Of a DNA stretch of 64,000 nt, positions 13,504-25,012 are shown one piece after another. The DNA is taken from positions 4,243,001 to 4,307,000 of the forward strand of contig JBBDHG010000011.1 in the NCBI GenBank assembly GCA_037951165.1. Direction: 5' to 3'. Source of the DNA: Lophius americanus. Taxonomy: Eukaryota; Chordata; Actinopteri; Lophiiformes; Lophiidae. The number at the start of each line of letters is the position of its first letter. Within the stretch, counting starts at the first letter, position 1. Made by a program: the position numbers and the translations under genes. The notes under the pieces were generated by a model. It was not told where the DNA came from and made no database searches. It saw nothing but the letters and a program-made list of their open reading frames with translations.

Positions 13504-15339
13504 CTTTTGTAAGGAAAACTTTCTTTGAAGTAGCAAGTAAAGCACTTGGCTGTAGACATGGGTATTATTGGGAGGGGGTTGGAAGGAGGTTATTTCAGGC
13601 ATAAAGGCTTCGAGCCTTTTAGTTCTGAGGTCTGTGATTTGTGCATCTCATGTTAGGTTAGCCCTAATTTATTGACATGATAGTGGTTGATACAAACATA
13701 AATGTGTGATCAAAGGGCAGGAAAAAACCTGTAAGCCATCAAACCACACCACCTCTCTCCTTTTTTTTTTCATAAAGGAGAGTTTAAGGAATGCTGAGCG
13801 GTCTCCAGGGGATACAAATGAAAAGCTTTAGGAAATGTGGGGAGGAACTGAGCTAAAGTGGCAACTTCCCCAAGAAATTCCCCTCCAGCTTTTTATGCCG
13901 TGTGACGACTCACCAGGGTTCTTCTTATCACACAAAGAAAGGGAGAGATGTGGTAATACTTTGCTACCGTTCTCCCTAGTCCTTCGTTAATGAATGTTGT
14001 TTATTATTAAAGGGGGCAGCATTACCCTGGCGCCCCTTGGCGACCTTCAACCCCTACCAGGTCCCTTACTTTTGCCTTTTTTGTTGGTAGTATTTGCCAT
14101 TAAAGTCTTTGAGGCCCTTTCTTCTGAGCAGTGCTGAATGAACTCAGCAAACACACAAAATACAATATCTGCACATAAATGAATAGGAATTAAATTATCA
14201 CTGTAAATATAAATAGCCTATGATTTATAAATTTCTTATAGGGAATTTCTTATAGGGAATAACGTCATAATACTAATCTAGAGGGACAGGGGTAGATATA
14301 TAAACAGAATATTGAGTTCACCAAGTTTGTAAAATTTAGGGGTCTTTGAATAAATGGAATATAATATTCAAAACTATGTTTTTTCTGGGTACTTTCAGCA
14401 GCGAGTAAAAATATTTTTAAAAGTTTTGTTTGGGAAAAGCCCTTTTTATCTCCTTGGAGTGGGTCCTTACAGAGACCCCCATGTTCGTACAAACGTCTGG
14501 AGGGCAGTTTTTGCGTTTTAAGTTGTTACCGTGTATTGACAAATGGATTATAATACTTAGGACCTCCCCAGAACGAGCAGTATCTTTGAATATCTTTATG
14601 TTTCTGGTCAAAACTAGATATTTAATGTTTTCACCTTTGAATCATCCTTGGAGAAAACAATCGCACACACAGATTAATTGTGATACAAAATACTGACAAA
14701 TAATATAGTTTCCTTTCCAACGTTACAGAATCCTCTGTGATAAAATCAGCATGCATTCACTCATTTGCGTACTTCAACAACTGAATGGGTGAATTACAAA
14801 TCTGTAATCTGTACAACATATACGACAGTTCTCAAAACAACAAATAAAACAGGAAACCTTCCTTTTGCTGGACCATAATGCTTACATATAAAAACTACCG
14901 TATTTGGCTCTGTCATGGTCTGGTATGTCATAACGTAAGAACCATCTGCCTCATACTCTGTAATTCGTTCCCTTTTTGCTGCCAAAACAAAGTCTTTGCA
15001 CCCGTGAGTATGACGCCAGTGCCTGTTCACCAGCTGTCCATCCGGAAACCACATTGGTATATACTAACCTTTACGGACAGGGAGCAACCAACAATAGCTG
15101 CAATTCTGGAAATGCTATTACCCAGTCGACCATCACTGTTTGGACCTTGTCAAAGTCACTCATTTCCTTAGACTTGCCTTTTTTTCCTGCTATATCCCGA
15201 TCACCATCAGGCGCCGTTGTATTGAGAAAACTTTGTTCGGACTTTGCCTTTCAGTGATTATAATTTTATTGCGGATCGTTGTACATTATATAAGTTAAAA
15301 TAAGTCATTGTTGACTTTCAGATGGGACATGAACTTCAG
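13504..15339. other. unique or unassigned DNA with an unrecognised minus-strand frame at 14794-15054
   Basis: No gene is recognised. A direct duplication of ATTTCTTATAGGGA lies at 14230-14257. The 86-codon minus-strand frame at 14794-15054 resembles nothing I know and most likely opens by chance. Confidence 0.3.
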
Positions 15340-15800
15340 TTGAATGTTGAGTGTGTTTGATGTCTGTATGCATTCCATTCTCCTCAGATGATCCGCCTCA
15401 AGGAGATCAAACTTGTTTTTGTCATTTACTGTAATTGCTCATATTTCACTCACTAGGGGGGCTGTTTTTGCAATAAAACTGTTTTTTACCGTAACTTCCC
15501 AAGCATGAGTCCAACTGTGTCTAAATTTAGCTCATATGAATTTACACATGGAAATATTTTTGTTTTATTACTGAGCTCAGACAAAATATTTAACTGTATT
15601 TATCCTCATTATTGTGTAACTATGGGATCTTATCTCCAAAAATATTGCTAACGTCATTGTTAATGTGTCACATTTAATTTATGGACATTAATCACAGGAG
15701 TGCTGGCACAATGCAGGGGATGGGTGCTTTCTGGGCATATACCCTTGCCGTCAGGTTCGAAAGCATAGGTCCAGTTGCTTATTGTAATTTTTTGAGCAAT
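15340..15800 (+). repeat. diverged copy of an interspersed element also present at 32900-34000
   Basis: It shares the word TCACTCACTAGGGGG (15448) followed by a T-rich run and ACTGTTTTTTACCG. It also shares an ending block with CAATGCAGG, ATACCCTTGC and GCATAGGTC that is found again at 33940-33990. Both copies have the same orientation. I take it as a non-autonomous mobile repeat of unknown superfamily. Confidence 0.6.
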
Positions 15801-17944
15801 CTTTGGCACAGAATCTCCTCCAGAAAGTTAATCCCTAACTTCTGTCTCAGCTGCCATCACAACCAACATAGGTTTACGCTTATCCTCAAACATAAATTTG
15901 GGACATAATCATCTTAGTAATAAAGATGTTTATCTGTTGAGGACAGCTCCTTTTATTCACAGAGGGCCTAAACATGGAAGTGTTATCAACTTAAAACCAG
16001 TAAGTTCCTCTCGGTCTGGCTGCTGCTTGACCCTCTTACACAGAAGGGATTAAAGGCAGGAGAGACATCTGAGGGAAAACATACCACTCTGCTTGGATTT
16101 CTTTACATATAGGCAGAGGCGCCGGCACACACACACAGGATAAACTTTGAATGAAGGCATATGCAAATGTCGACTATGTAGACTCATTTATACTTACAGA
16201 TAATAAATCGTTCCACATATCAAAGCTACGGATGCTGTTTTCATGTTCGGCTCTGTTGTTAGTGGAAAAGGTGCGCTCAATACAGTTTGTATTGGCAAGG
16301 TAGATGTAAAAAAGCCGTGATTGCATGAAACGATCTGAGTGTTAGTAACCTTAGCAACCAACCATTCTCCATCAAACCATCAGCACTGTAGTTTGAAGAA
16401 TGAACATTTTTGCTCATTTCATTTGTGGACCTGCACCACATTGGGTCTATATTTATAAAAGGATACCATCTTCGCCCTGTGATGTCCTCATTATTAGTAT
16501 GTTGATCACTCTTACCCAAGTGCCCTCATTAAGTCTGACAAGTCACGCAGTGATTAAAAATTGGAATGCTGCAACAACAGTGTAAGCATTAGGATCAGTG
16601 ACTGCCTTAACTCCCAGTGACAAGGAAAGCCTGGCCAACGACTCCTCTCCAGTCAGTGGGAAATCTTCAGCCTGGCTGCCTTCTGCCAATTCAAAGCGAC
16701 AGCTTCTGAAAGTGTAAGCGAGACCGTGAGTCCAGCAAGAGCTTCTGAGGTGGGGGTTGGTTTTCCTACTTATCGCCACTGTTATTATCTGGGTTTAATC
16801 AGCTACAAAACAAAGGTGAAAAAGCTTTGCTCAAGCTATGTTGCAGCAGAGCCACCTCTTGAAGGCATTGCTGCTGCCTTGAATGGGAAAAAAAAAATAT
16901 GCATGTTTGATTACACCATATGCTGTTTTTGTTTGTGCCATAACAAAAATTCAGGCTGACATTTGCAAAGACACCAAGCCAGCTTCGGTGTACGGTGGCT
17001 TCCTCGCCGCAAAGCTAAGAGCGAGAACGTGGCATTCAGAGAATGGAAAGACACCTTTACCTCATCATCGCCCAAGTTCAAGGACTCTAATTAATCATTT
17101 TTGGTGACATCCTCACAAGTCGGACAACGTGTTGATGTTTCAGCTCAATGGATTTTAGCAGTATAACTTCCATAACAGTTAAAAAGTTGCCAAATTAAAA
17201 AAAAAAAGTACAAGGGCATCAAAACCAGACATCGTCTCGAAACCAGGTATTCTTATGCAGCAGTGCCTGTTGATGCAAGAGAGACTCGGTTTAAACATTG
17301 ATATTTTAGATTTAGTTTGCAGTCCAATGTTGGACTTAAGCGATTGTTGGTAAAGAGCCATTAGATAGTCCTATCTCCACCCATATGCTCATGATGGCAG
17401 GAAGCGACTGTGGGAAGGCACAGGTGCCAGCTAGGCGTTGGCCTGCCACCAGATCCTGTCATCACCCTAACCTGCTGGGAGCACAGGGCTATTAAAAGCA
17501 GGATTCCTCAACCTGAATGCTTAAGAACCGCTTTAAGAATATATTGAGTGAATTTTTGAGGAAAAATGAGAGATGAGTTTAGATTAATAGCAAAGTTTTG
17601 GTATTTACGCACTATGGCCTGTTAAATATGCAAAGTAAAAAATATGTTGGTGTTTTAAACCCCTTGGTCTCAGGAAATTTGCATTTATAGGTCATTTAAC
17701 TGCATAAGCGCAGGTCAGAGGATAAATCCATAATACATAATAATTACTTGAGCATGTCTGAGCTGCTGTTTTACTGTAAATAAGCGTTTTGAGTTTTCTT
17801 TGCTGAAAACCTATTTGGCCTTTTTTTTTGCTGCTATTTTGCGTTACGGCTTTGCTATCTTATTGTCTTTTGGTAGGCTGATGTTGTTTTATGAGGGATA
17901 TTTATATTCTTGTTGCTGTTTTTAATAATGCAATTTTAAATGTC
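15801..17944. other. unique DNA, no gene recognised
   Basis: 16980-17110 is non-repetitive with TCTAATTAATCAT and may be regulatory. Nothing else stands out. Confidence 0.28.
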
Positions 17945-18070
17945 TTGAAAATGATGTGTTATCTTGTATCCTGCCCAGGGACTAGGGAAGTAAATTACAT
18001 TATAGCTAACTCTGTAACACCTAAGAAGCTGTGCGCTGTCCCTGTCAAATAATAAAAATAAAATAGAGTA
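17945..18070 (+). mobile_element. 3' tail of a fish L1-type LINE (5'-truncated)
   Basis: It has the sequence pattern of a fish LINE 3' end: CAGGGAC, then TAGCTAACTC, then GTCCCTGTCAAATAA and an A-rich tail with AATAAAA. The same GTCCCTGTCAAATAA ending occurs at about 46806. No coding part remains. Confidence 0.6.
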
Positions 18071-19501
18071 AAATAAATTTGGTTAGTCACAAACATAGCC
18101 TTATAATGTTGGATGTGATGGTTTTTTCTCTTTATGCCCAAGACAAAGGCACGTTTGGGGTTTGTCTTGTCTGTCTATCCGTCCATAATCGGTAAATGTC
18201 TATCCACACCCCCTCAAAAACTGCTGGACATAATTTGAATGAAATTTCACACATGTTCTGTAGGGACTCTAACGGTGTGCATCTCGTAACTGGTTTCTGG
18301 AAGTAGCTTATTATTACATTTTTGGCCGTAGAGGATCTTGGTTAGCTTGCTCATATTCAACTATGATAGGGTTCAGGGTCTACCTACATTAGCTGAAATT
18401 TTCAATTTCATGTCAGAAAGAAATTTTGTCCTTGTAAGCAAATTTTCTAGTTTTCTCTTGAAAGCAAACTTTTGGAATATTTTGAAACTACCTTTATTTG
18501 CCGAAATAAGGAGCACAGAACCAGACACTTGTTGAAGATACGGAAAAACTTACTAATTTAAAATTGTTGTACTTGCTGATAAGGATTGACTTCCACTTTA
18601 ACTATAAAGGCTGACAGATTGTATGCTTCTATTGGATCACCAAAGGACAGAATTTTTGCATGTGGTAAGAAAACTTTGCTCACGGTGGAGACTGCTAAAG
18701 ATGATTATCTTGGTGCTACCACCCAAAGCTGTAGTTAGCAGCTTGACTGTCTTGATCTTAAGGACAAAATGTAAACGGGGTGCCATCTGTGTTCTAACAC
18801 TTGAGTCAGTTCTTGCCCCTCATTGTACTGTGGACTTTGTACAGTGACAGACTGCCAATTAATGATTAAATCACAGCCTGGGCATCTTTTAACAACAGTT
18901 CTTGATTCTGTGAAGTTAAATAAAAAGGCACATCTAGAACAACATAGAAATAAAGACATCTCTAAACAGTTGGAAGACAGCATGAAGAATGGATCGCCTT
19001 ATATTGTACTACCACTTTTTAATGAATAGTACATTCTAAGCATGGTGGCTTGAGGTTCACTGCAGAGTCCTGGCAGACATTTTATGTTTCTCCATGTCAC
19101 TGTTTTTAATTATATGTTGGCAGGGCTTAAGTTCTCATTAAATTTGAGGGTATCATTTGGATGCTTGAAAGACAGCTTAGTGTCACTCTGTGCTATGGCG
19201 ATGGATATAATAAATCCTATGTTTTCTAATCCCGTAATAATAAATTCATTTTTCAAATTCGCAAATAAATTACCGAAGACAACCGTCTGAAATGCGTAAT
19301 AGCAGATGTCGAGGCGTTCACAGACAAGTTGCAATACCCTTATTTCACAAGTGTCAGATAAAGACTGAGCGAGAGTCAGAGAATAGAGCCCTCAAAGTAA
19401 GATACACTCACTTCATCACTACTGCTGGCACGCCATGTGTGAAAGCGTTCAGTTGGTTTTCATCTTCACACATTCGGTATCGTTTTTTTTAACATATCTT
19501 T
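18071..19501. other. unassigned DNA; possible old repeat at 18165-18340
   Basis: 18165-18340 (from CTGTCTATCCGTCC on) has the character of a widespread degenerate fish repeat but I cannot name it. The rest has only chance open frames. Confidence 0.3.
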
Positions 19502-19915
19502 GTACACAGATACATCAATACATTATAACCACGGATAGGTGATGTGAGAATAAAATTGATTATCTTGTTCTATGGCTCCTGTCAGTGGGAGGACATATAA
19601 GCCAGCAAACAAACATTTTGTTCTCAAAGTTAATGAGTTGAAAGCAAGAAAAATGGGTAAGCCCAAGGATCTGAGTGACCTTGTAAAGGGGAAAGTTATG
19701 ATTGATTGATGTTTTGGGCATCTCCAAAACTATAGGTGCACTTCCCAGAATGGGTGTTCCCCTTCTAGAATGATCAATATTTACCAGAATAGTCTGAGGA
19801 GGGACGACTGGTGAACCATGTCCAATCCCACAGAAGAGCTACTGTAGCACAATTTGTTGAAAAAGTGAATGCAGGTTTTGTCAAAAAAGTGTCTGAATAC
19901 ACAATGTTGTGGTTT
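19502..19915 (+). mobile_element. Tc1/mariner-like transposon remnant, copy 1
   Basis: It starts with a decayed terminal repeat (CATTATAACCAC). It then follows the Tc1 family layout: a non-coding lead, ATGGGTAAGCCCAAGGATCTG at the usual transposase start (N-terminal DNA-binding region), CATCTCCAAAACTATAG, and later TCTGAATACACA. The middle is deleted between GGTGAACC and ATCCCACAGAAGAGC, and everything after about 19915 is lost. The transposase is dead: catalytic DDE region absent, frame broken. Confidence 0.8.
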
Positions 19916-20021
19916 TTTAAGCCAAACCAGACCCAGAAAATCCTTTATTTTCTGTCAAGCATTTGTATTGAGTTATTCTTGTAGAATGTATCAAAGGTTG
20001 TTTTAGAAATAAGTCACCAAA
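19916..20021. other. short unassigned spacer
   Basis: AT-rich, with no recognisable feature. Confidence 0.4.
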
Positions 20022-20435
20022 TCTAAAAAGTATGTATGTAAGTTCTATTATGGTGGAGACTTTTGACATTAGACTTATGTTATGTTATGTTATCTTATAA
20101 TATGTTATTTTTTAGGTATGTTATGTTATGTTACAGGTATGTTATATTATGTTATGTTAAAGGTATGTTATCTTATATCATGTGATGTTATGTTAAGTTA
20201 TATGTATGTTATGTTATATAAATAGAGCTGTGTAGTATGTCTAAAAAGTATGTATGTAACTATTAGACCAATGACATTAGACCTAGTTGTACTTATGTTA
20301 TGTTATGTTACAGGTATATCATGTTATGTTACAGGTAGAGTATGTTATATTATATCATGTTATGTTAGTGGTATTTTATTTAAAATTAAGTTATGTTATG
20401 ATTAGGTATATTATGTTATTTCATGTTATAACCCA
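20022..20435 (+). repeat. 218-bp tandem repeat with a (TATGT)n core
   Basis: TCTAAAAAGTATGTATGTAA recurs at 20022 and 20240, giving a 218-bp period. Each unit goes on through AGACTTATGTTATG into a run of TATGT/TTATG pentamers, and the first ends at AATAGAGCTGTGTAGTATG. The second unit is cut by inserted transposons near 20435. Confidence 0.85.
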
Positions 20436-21935
20436 GCCACTAAGGGGTCACAATTGTACTTTTAGTACCGGTCCCATGCCCGGAAAATGGGGAGGGTTGT
20501 GTCAGGAAGGACATTTGATGTAAAGCCTATGCCAGATCAATATGCGGAACATGAAACTGATTTCCATACCGGATCTGTCGGGGCCCGGGTTAGCAATGAC
20601 CGCCACTGGCATTGTTATCCAACAGGGTAGCAGGGGAAGCTATGCTACTGGCGGTCGAAGAAAAAGAAGACGAAGACAGGGAAGACTTGCCAGGAAACAG
20701 CTAGAGATGAAGATAGTGAAAAGTGGGTAAGGGTGAATGTGAAGGAATGTGGATATACTGCTTGTTCAAGAGACGAGGAGTATGTGGAGAGTGTTCTGGA
20801 GTTGAAGAGAGTGTAAGACAGAGTGATGAGTATGAAAATAGAAATTGGAAGTGTGATGATGAACGTTGTCAGTACTTATGCCCCACAGGATGGTTGTAAG
20901 TTGGAAGAGAAACAGAAGTTCTTGAGTGAGTTGGATGAAGTGATGGAGAGTATTCCCAGGGTTGAGAGAGAAGTGGCTGGAAGAGACTTCAATGATCATG
21001 TTGAAGAAGGGAACAGAGGAGATGAAGAGGTGATCGGCAGGTTTGGTGTTAAGGACACGAACATGGGAGTACAGATGATGGTATATTTTGCGAAACAAAC
21101 GGAAATGGCTGTGGTGAACACGTATTTCAAGAAGAGGGAACAGCAGAGGGTGATATATAAGTGCGGAGGTAGGAGCACGCAGGTAAACTACAGCCTGTAC
21201 AGAAGAAGCAACCTGAAATAGATTGGAGAGTGCAAGGTGGGGACAGGGGGGGAACATAGCCAGACAGCATAGAATGGTAGTATGTAGGATGACTCTGGTG
21301 GTACAAAAGAGGAAAAGAGCAAATGTGGGTAGTGAAGAACTGCCAGATGACTGGGCAACCACAGCAAATATGATACGGGAAAATGGAAGGAAGGTGCTTG
21401 ATGTTTCATCTGGGCTGTGGAAAGTAAATAGGGAGACTTGGTGGTGGCTTGAGGATGCTGAAGAAAATATATGTAGGAAAAGGTTAGCAAAGGCGTGGGA
21501 TAGCAAGAGAGATGAAGAAAGCAGGCAGGAGAACAAATGAGATGTAACGTAAGGTGAAGAGAGAAAGGGATTTGTACCGATTGGCGTGGCAAAGAGATTG
21601 AGATGAGAAGGATGTTCAGGAGGTTAGGGTGATTAAGGATAGAGATGGATATATGCTTACAAGAGAGTTGAGTTCGAAGGCAAGATGGAAAGAATATATG
21701 GTGGTGTCTAGGAGAGAAAGGAGTGGAGTATTTAACTAGATTGTTCAACACTGTCTTGATGGGTGAGAGGAGGCCTGGGGAATGGAGGAAAAGCACCACT
21801 GCCGATTTTCAAGAACAAGGGTGATGTTCAGAGCTGTAGCAACTACAGGGGTATAAAATTGATTAGTCACAGGATGAAAATTCTGGTAAAGAGTAGTGGA
21901 AGCAAGGTTCACAAAAGTGGTGACAATTTGTGAGC
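20436..21935 (+). mobile_element. RTE-clade LINE fragment (endonuclease and start of reverse transcriptase), broken
   Basis: The 5' end shows the leader common in fish RTE copies (ACCGGTCCCATGCCCGG, GTCAGGAAGGACATT). From about 20823 a frame encodes an AP-endonuclease-like segment with VVSTYAPQDG, GRDFNDHV, VVNTYFKKREQQ and GRSTQVNYSLYRR. This pattern is known from 'craniofacial development protein 2-like' RTE proteins. A second frame (21223-21540) continues with QHRMVVCRMTLV and NRETWWWLEDAEE. Near 21840 NYRGIKLISHRMK marks the start of the RT domain, after which the sequence stops matching. Frameshifts and stops make it non-functional, and the RT core is missing. The purine-rich strand leaves long meaningless frames on the other strand. 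Confidence 0.85.
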
Positions 21936-22436
21936 TCTGAAGTTTTGGAACCCCGTGTCCAAAGCTTCAGGGAAGGCTGCAGTCCAGTTCGTCATCCAGA
22001 GAGCAGAGGTCACCTGTAAAATGTCACCAAGGCCACTGTCACCCTTTGGCAGGCGCTAGTCTTCCAGATTCAGAAGAGACCTTCTTTTCTGAGTTAAAGT
22101 TGCAATTTTGATGATGATGGCAGAACAATTGGTAATGTTAATGATGTAAGTGAACCAGAACTGTAAGACATGATTGTCGACTTCATCAGAAGTGATCATT
22201 TCGATGCTCTGGAGGATGGAGGCTTGGCGCAAATCCTTTTCTTTGCTGACTTGCTGAGCAACTTGCTGGCTGTGGAAGCTATAGCAGTAGAAGCAGACCA
22301 GGCGGCGCTGATTGAGGATGGAGATTTAACCAGTCAACAATAAGGTTTATCCATCCCACCTCATCCGAGCCACAACCAACCAGATCAACATCCAACTACA
22401 TCAAACACAGACGTCACCATACACTCAATGCACATG

Positions 22437-22572
22437 TTTGCAGGGTTGCTTGGTTTAGATTGGCGGGTTGATACTTTGGGCTCCTCAGCTGTCATGGTCA
22501 CTGGCAGCCGCTATCAATTGACCTCTTTCCATATCCCGACGGCATCCTTTGTAAACATCCAATGGCCCAATG
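22437..22572 (+). repeat. left arm of a perfect 136-bp inverted repeat
   Basis: It starts TTTGCAGGGTTGCTTGG and ends AATGGCCCAATG. Every base matches the reverse complement of 22836-22971. It appears to be an inverted extra copy of the gag-protease linker, because the right arm continues the zinc-knuckle reading frame and this arm does not. Confidence 0.95.
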
Positions 22573-22799
22573 GATCCACTACCACTTTCACTTCCAGACA
22601 GGCATGGACTTGCTAATCCATCTAAAGGTAAAGGAGAGACGGACACTTCCATCACCCCCAGTAAAGGACAATTTGAGACAAAGAGGAACCTCACAAACAT
22701 TTGACATCAAGAGACCCCTGCTCACCCACAGCCCGTCCTCAGGCACCAACATCTGAGAGCCGAGGTAGAAGTAGTGACTGTGTACAGCAGGGCAAGGTG

Positions 22800-22860
22800 A
22801 GCTGCCTTCACTCTTTCATCTGTGGCCAAGCTGGACATTGGGCCATTGGATGTTTACAAA
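22800..22860 (+). pseudogene. gag nucleocapsid zinc knuckle fragment
   Basis: The plus frame reads FICGQAGHWAIGCLQR, close to the C-x2-C-x4-H-x4-C knuckle (first cysteine replaced: only CGQAGHWAIGC is intact). In working elements this binds the RNA genome. The coding frame is broken nearby. Confidence 0.7.
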
Positions 22861-22971
22861 GGATGCCGTCGGGATATGGAAAGAGGTCAATTGATAGCGG
22901 CTGCCAGTGACCATGACAGCTGAGGAGCCCAAAGTATCAACCCGCCAATCTAAACCAAGCAACCCTGCAAA
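22836..22971 (-). repeat. right arm of the perfect 136-bp inverted repeat
   Basis: This arm lies directly after the CCHC knuckle and before the protease, so it is probably in the original position. The arms are separated by a 263-bp spacer (22573-22835) that holds part of the gag-like sequence. Confidence 0.95.
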
Positions 22972-23059
22972 AGTGAACGCACCATGTAAACCCCCACCAA
23001 GAAAACACATAGCTCAGCTTCTAGGGAAGCGATGTATGCGCTCATGTGCTGTTAACGGA

Positions 23060-23140
23060 GTTCTCCTCCAGATGTTGCTCGACTCAGGGGCTCAAGTAAC
23101 CATGGTAGAGCGCATGGCTAGACAAAGCACCTCCTAGGGT
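23060..23140 (+). pseudogene. retropepsin-like aspartic protease fragment
   Basis: VNGVLLQMLLDSGAQVTMVE contains the DSG active-site triad motif of retroelement proteases. The rest of the fold is truncated by a stop after about 30 residues. Confidence 0.7.
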
Positions 23141-23424
23141 TCAAACCAACAAGTCAAATCCCTTCTTTTCAACCGACCCTTGGACACATCTGCAGCTAAT
23201 GACACTATTGTTCACTTTGATAGATTGGCAGATGACGAACTCCAGGTCTGCAGGGAAAACTATGGACATGGCACCATAAAAGTACCAGTATTAGTCTTGG
23301 CAGTAGTGTCTTAGCTGAGATAACCAAAACAAAACAAGAACAGAGAGGCAAAGCTGACATTTCTGCTTTACTTAAAGAAGGCAGCCTTGTATCTCAGAGA
23401 GAGCATCAATGTGATCGATAACAA

Positions 23425-23870
23425 CAGGTACCCCGTTTGAACGGATTACTGTTGACTACCTCCATGTTGAACCAACTAAAGGTGGCTTTGAGTACATTTT
23501 AGTACTGGTAGATCATTTTACTCGCTTTGCACAATGCTCCGACCAAAAATAAGTCCTGCAAAACAGAAAAAGAGAAGATCTTTTCTTACTTTATTCCATG
23601 CTTTGGGTACCCTGAAAAGTTGCATCATGATCAGGGCTGAGAGTTTGAGACCTTTTCAAAAGCTCAATTTGGCCATGCGTACAATTGCAAGAAACATGAA
23701 AGTACAGAATATTCTACGTTCTTTTTTCGGTATGGTGTTTGCCTGTTGGTATGTTCTTTGACTTAAAACATTGGAGAGGATTGGAAATGGACCTGTGTAC
23801 AGAATTCAGTCAGAAACAGGAGATGGAACTCCCCGGGTCTGGCATCGTAGCCTCTGATGCCTGTTAATGA
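23425..23870 (+). pseudogene. integrase fragment of the gypsy element
   Basis: Frame pieces read FERITVDYLHVEPTKGGFEY and LVDHFTRFAQC (around the first catalytic Asp), then HHDQG (23624-23640, around the second Asp), then PVYRIQSETG-like C-terminal sequence and a WHRSL segment (about 23770-23860). Several frameshifts and a stop lie between them, so no active protein is possible. Confidence 0.75.
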
Positions 23871-24557
23871 TTTGCCCTGTGACCATGACAACCTGAGTCA
23901 GAGTGCACCAAGGAAAAGACAGAAAAACGGAGAGATCGTCAGTCAGACAAGAGTCTGAACAGTCTGAAGAAGAGGGGGGATATACATATTTCCTCAGAAC
24001 CATACCCGTGTACGAGAGGAGAAGAGTCCCACCCCCGCCGCTCAGTGTGAACCACACAGTGAACTACGTGCTGCAGCTCCAGATTTCCAGCCAGCCGGAG
24101 GAGCAACAGAGAGAGTTACAAGTCAGCAGCCACATGAACTTGACCTTATTATGCCAGAGTCGGCACAGGCACCAACAGCTGGAAACCTATAGGAGGAACT
24201 ACAAATAGTTGACACCATGGTGGAGGAGAATTCGGAAGAACCATATCGAGCATGTTACTGAGCTAAGTGAGGACGACAACCAGAGTGAAGAATCCCTGTG
24301 AAATGCTCACATATGACAGCCGTCATATCAGCCCCGCAGGCCAGCAGCAAACCTAATGTTTGCTTGAGACCATTACTCCATTACTCCATGTCCCTGAACC
24401 ATGTTACCAACTTATACCAGTATGGACATGCTAGACCTATGACATGTATATAATGACTTGCAGCACATACAAATGTACAAATTCAGTCAACAACTACCAG
24501 TTATATGCCTTGGTTTGGTTCTAGATGTCCGGAGACATCTCTTAAAGCATGGGGGAG

Positions 24558-24900
24558 TGTAGTAGGTTGTTTTGTGTTGTTTTGACAGACACCAATTTAC
24601 TTTCTTTAAAATAATTTTTTATTCAACTTAGACATAGTGAAATACCTCAAACGTGTCAGTATATGGCACTTATACTGCTGTGTATTTACAGGGGACAACT
24701 TTATGCGCATGATCAGTTCAAGTGCGGCTCAGAAATAAGCGAGCTGTTAGCTGAGCAACAAGCTAAAAGTCGACCTCTATCCATACAGCCACAGATCTAC
24801 GGTTAAAAGGTAAAAAGTATCTTGGCTACACAGTGCCTCTTGCCTGTGTAACCTTTGCTGCCGGTTCAGATTACCCCGAGGTAATCTGGTGCAGGTAACA
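24558..24900 (+). repeat. 3' LTR of the gypsy remnant
   Basis: Preceded by the purine-rich AAAGCATGGGGGAG (polypurine-tract type), it begins TGTAGTAGG and ends GGTAACA, the usual TG...CA form, about 343 bp. Just beyond it the TATGT-type array resumes. An 8-bp palindrome, AGATTACC/GGTAATCT, lies at 24869-24888. The matching 5' LTR was not found in the window. Confidence 0.6.
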
Positions 24901-25012
24901 TTATCTTATATCTTGTATGTTATGTGACAGGTATATGATTTTATATTATCTTATGTTATATTACCGGTATGTTATGTTATGTTATCTAATAGAGCTTTGT
25001 AATATGTGATAT
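24901..25012 (+). repeat. continuation of the TATGT tandem array
   Basis: Runs of TTATGTTA type, ending in AATAGAGCTTTGTAATATG, which matches the end of the first unit (20221-20239: AATAGAGCTGTGTAGTATG). This shows that the RTE/gypsy block is inserted within the array. Confidence 0.8.

Larger units (their letters stand above)
21936..24900 (+). mobile_element. Ty3/gypsy LTR retrotransposon remnant, internally deleted
   Basis: In order I see a gag-type CCHC zinc knuckle (about 22800-22860), a retropepsin-like segment with LLDSGAQVTMV (about 23070-23107), integrase core pieces (about 23430-23700), a post-integrase segment resembling PVYRIQSE (about 23790), a long tail, a polypurine tract and a 3' LTR. 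The order pro-int without reverse transcriptase or RNase H between shows a large internal deletion. Frames are broken throughout. No 5' LTR is found: the left side abuts the RTE fragment, and 21936-22436 is not clearly assignable. The element cannot be autonomous. Confidence 0.75.

Noticed and set aside
20022..20435. CRISPR-like array
   Set aside because: The repeats are AT-rich pentamers and a 218-bp tandem unit without unique spacers, in an animal genome.
20766..21799. Long minus-strand frames of 256 and 203 codons
   Set aside because: They are antisense to the purine-rich RTE coding strand, show biased Leu/Ser/His/Phe composition typical of such shadows, and overlap the recognised plus-strand endonuclease.
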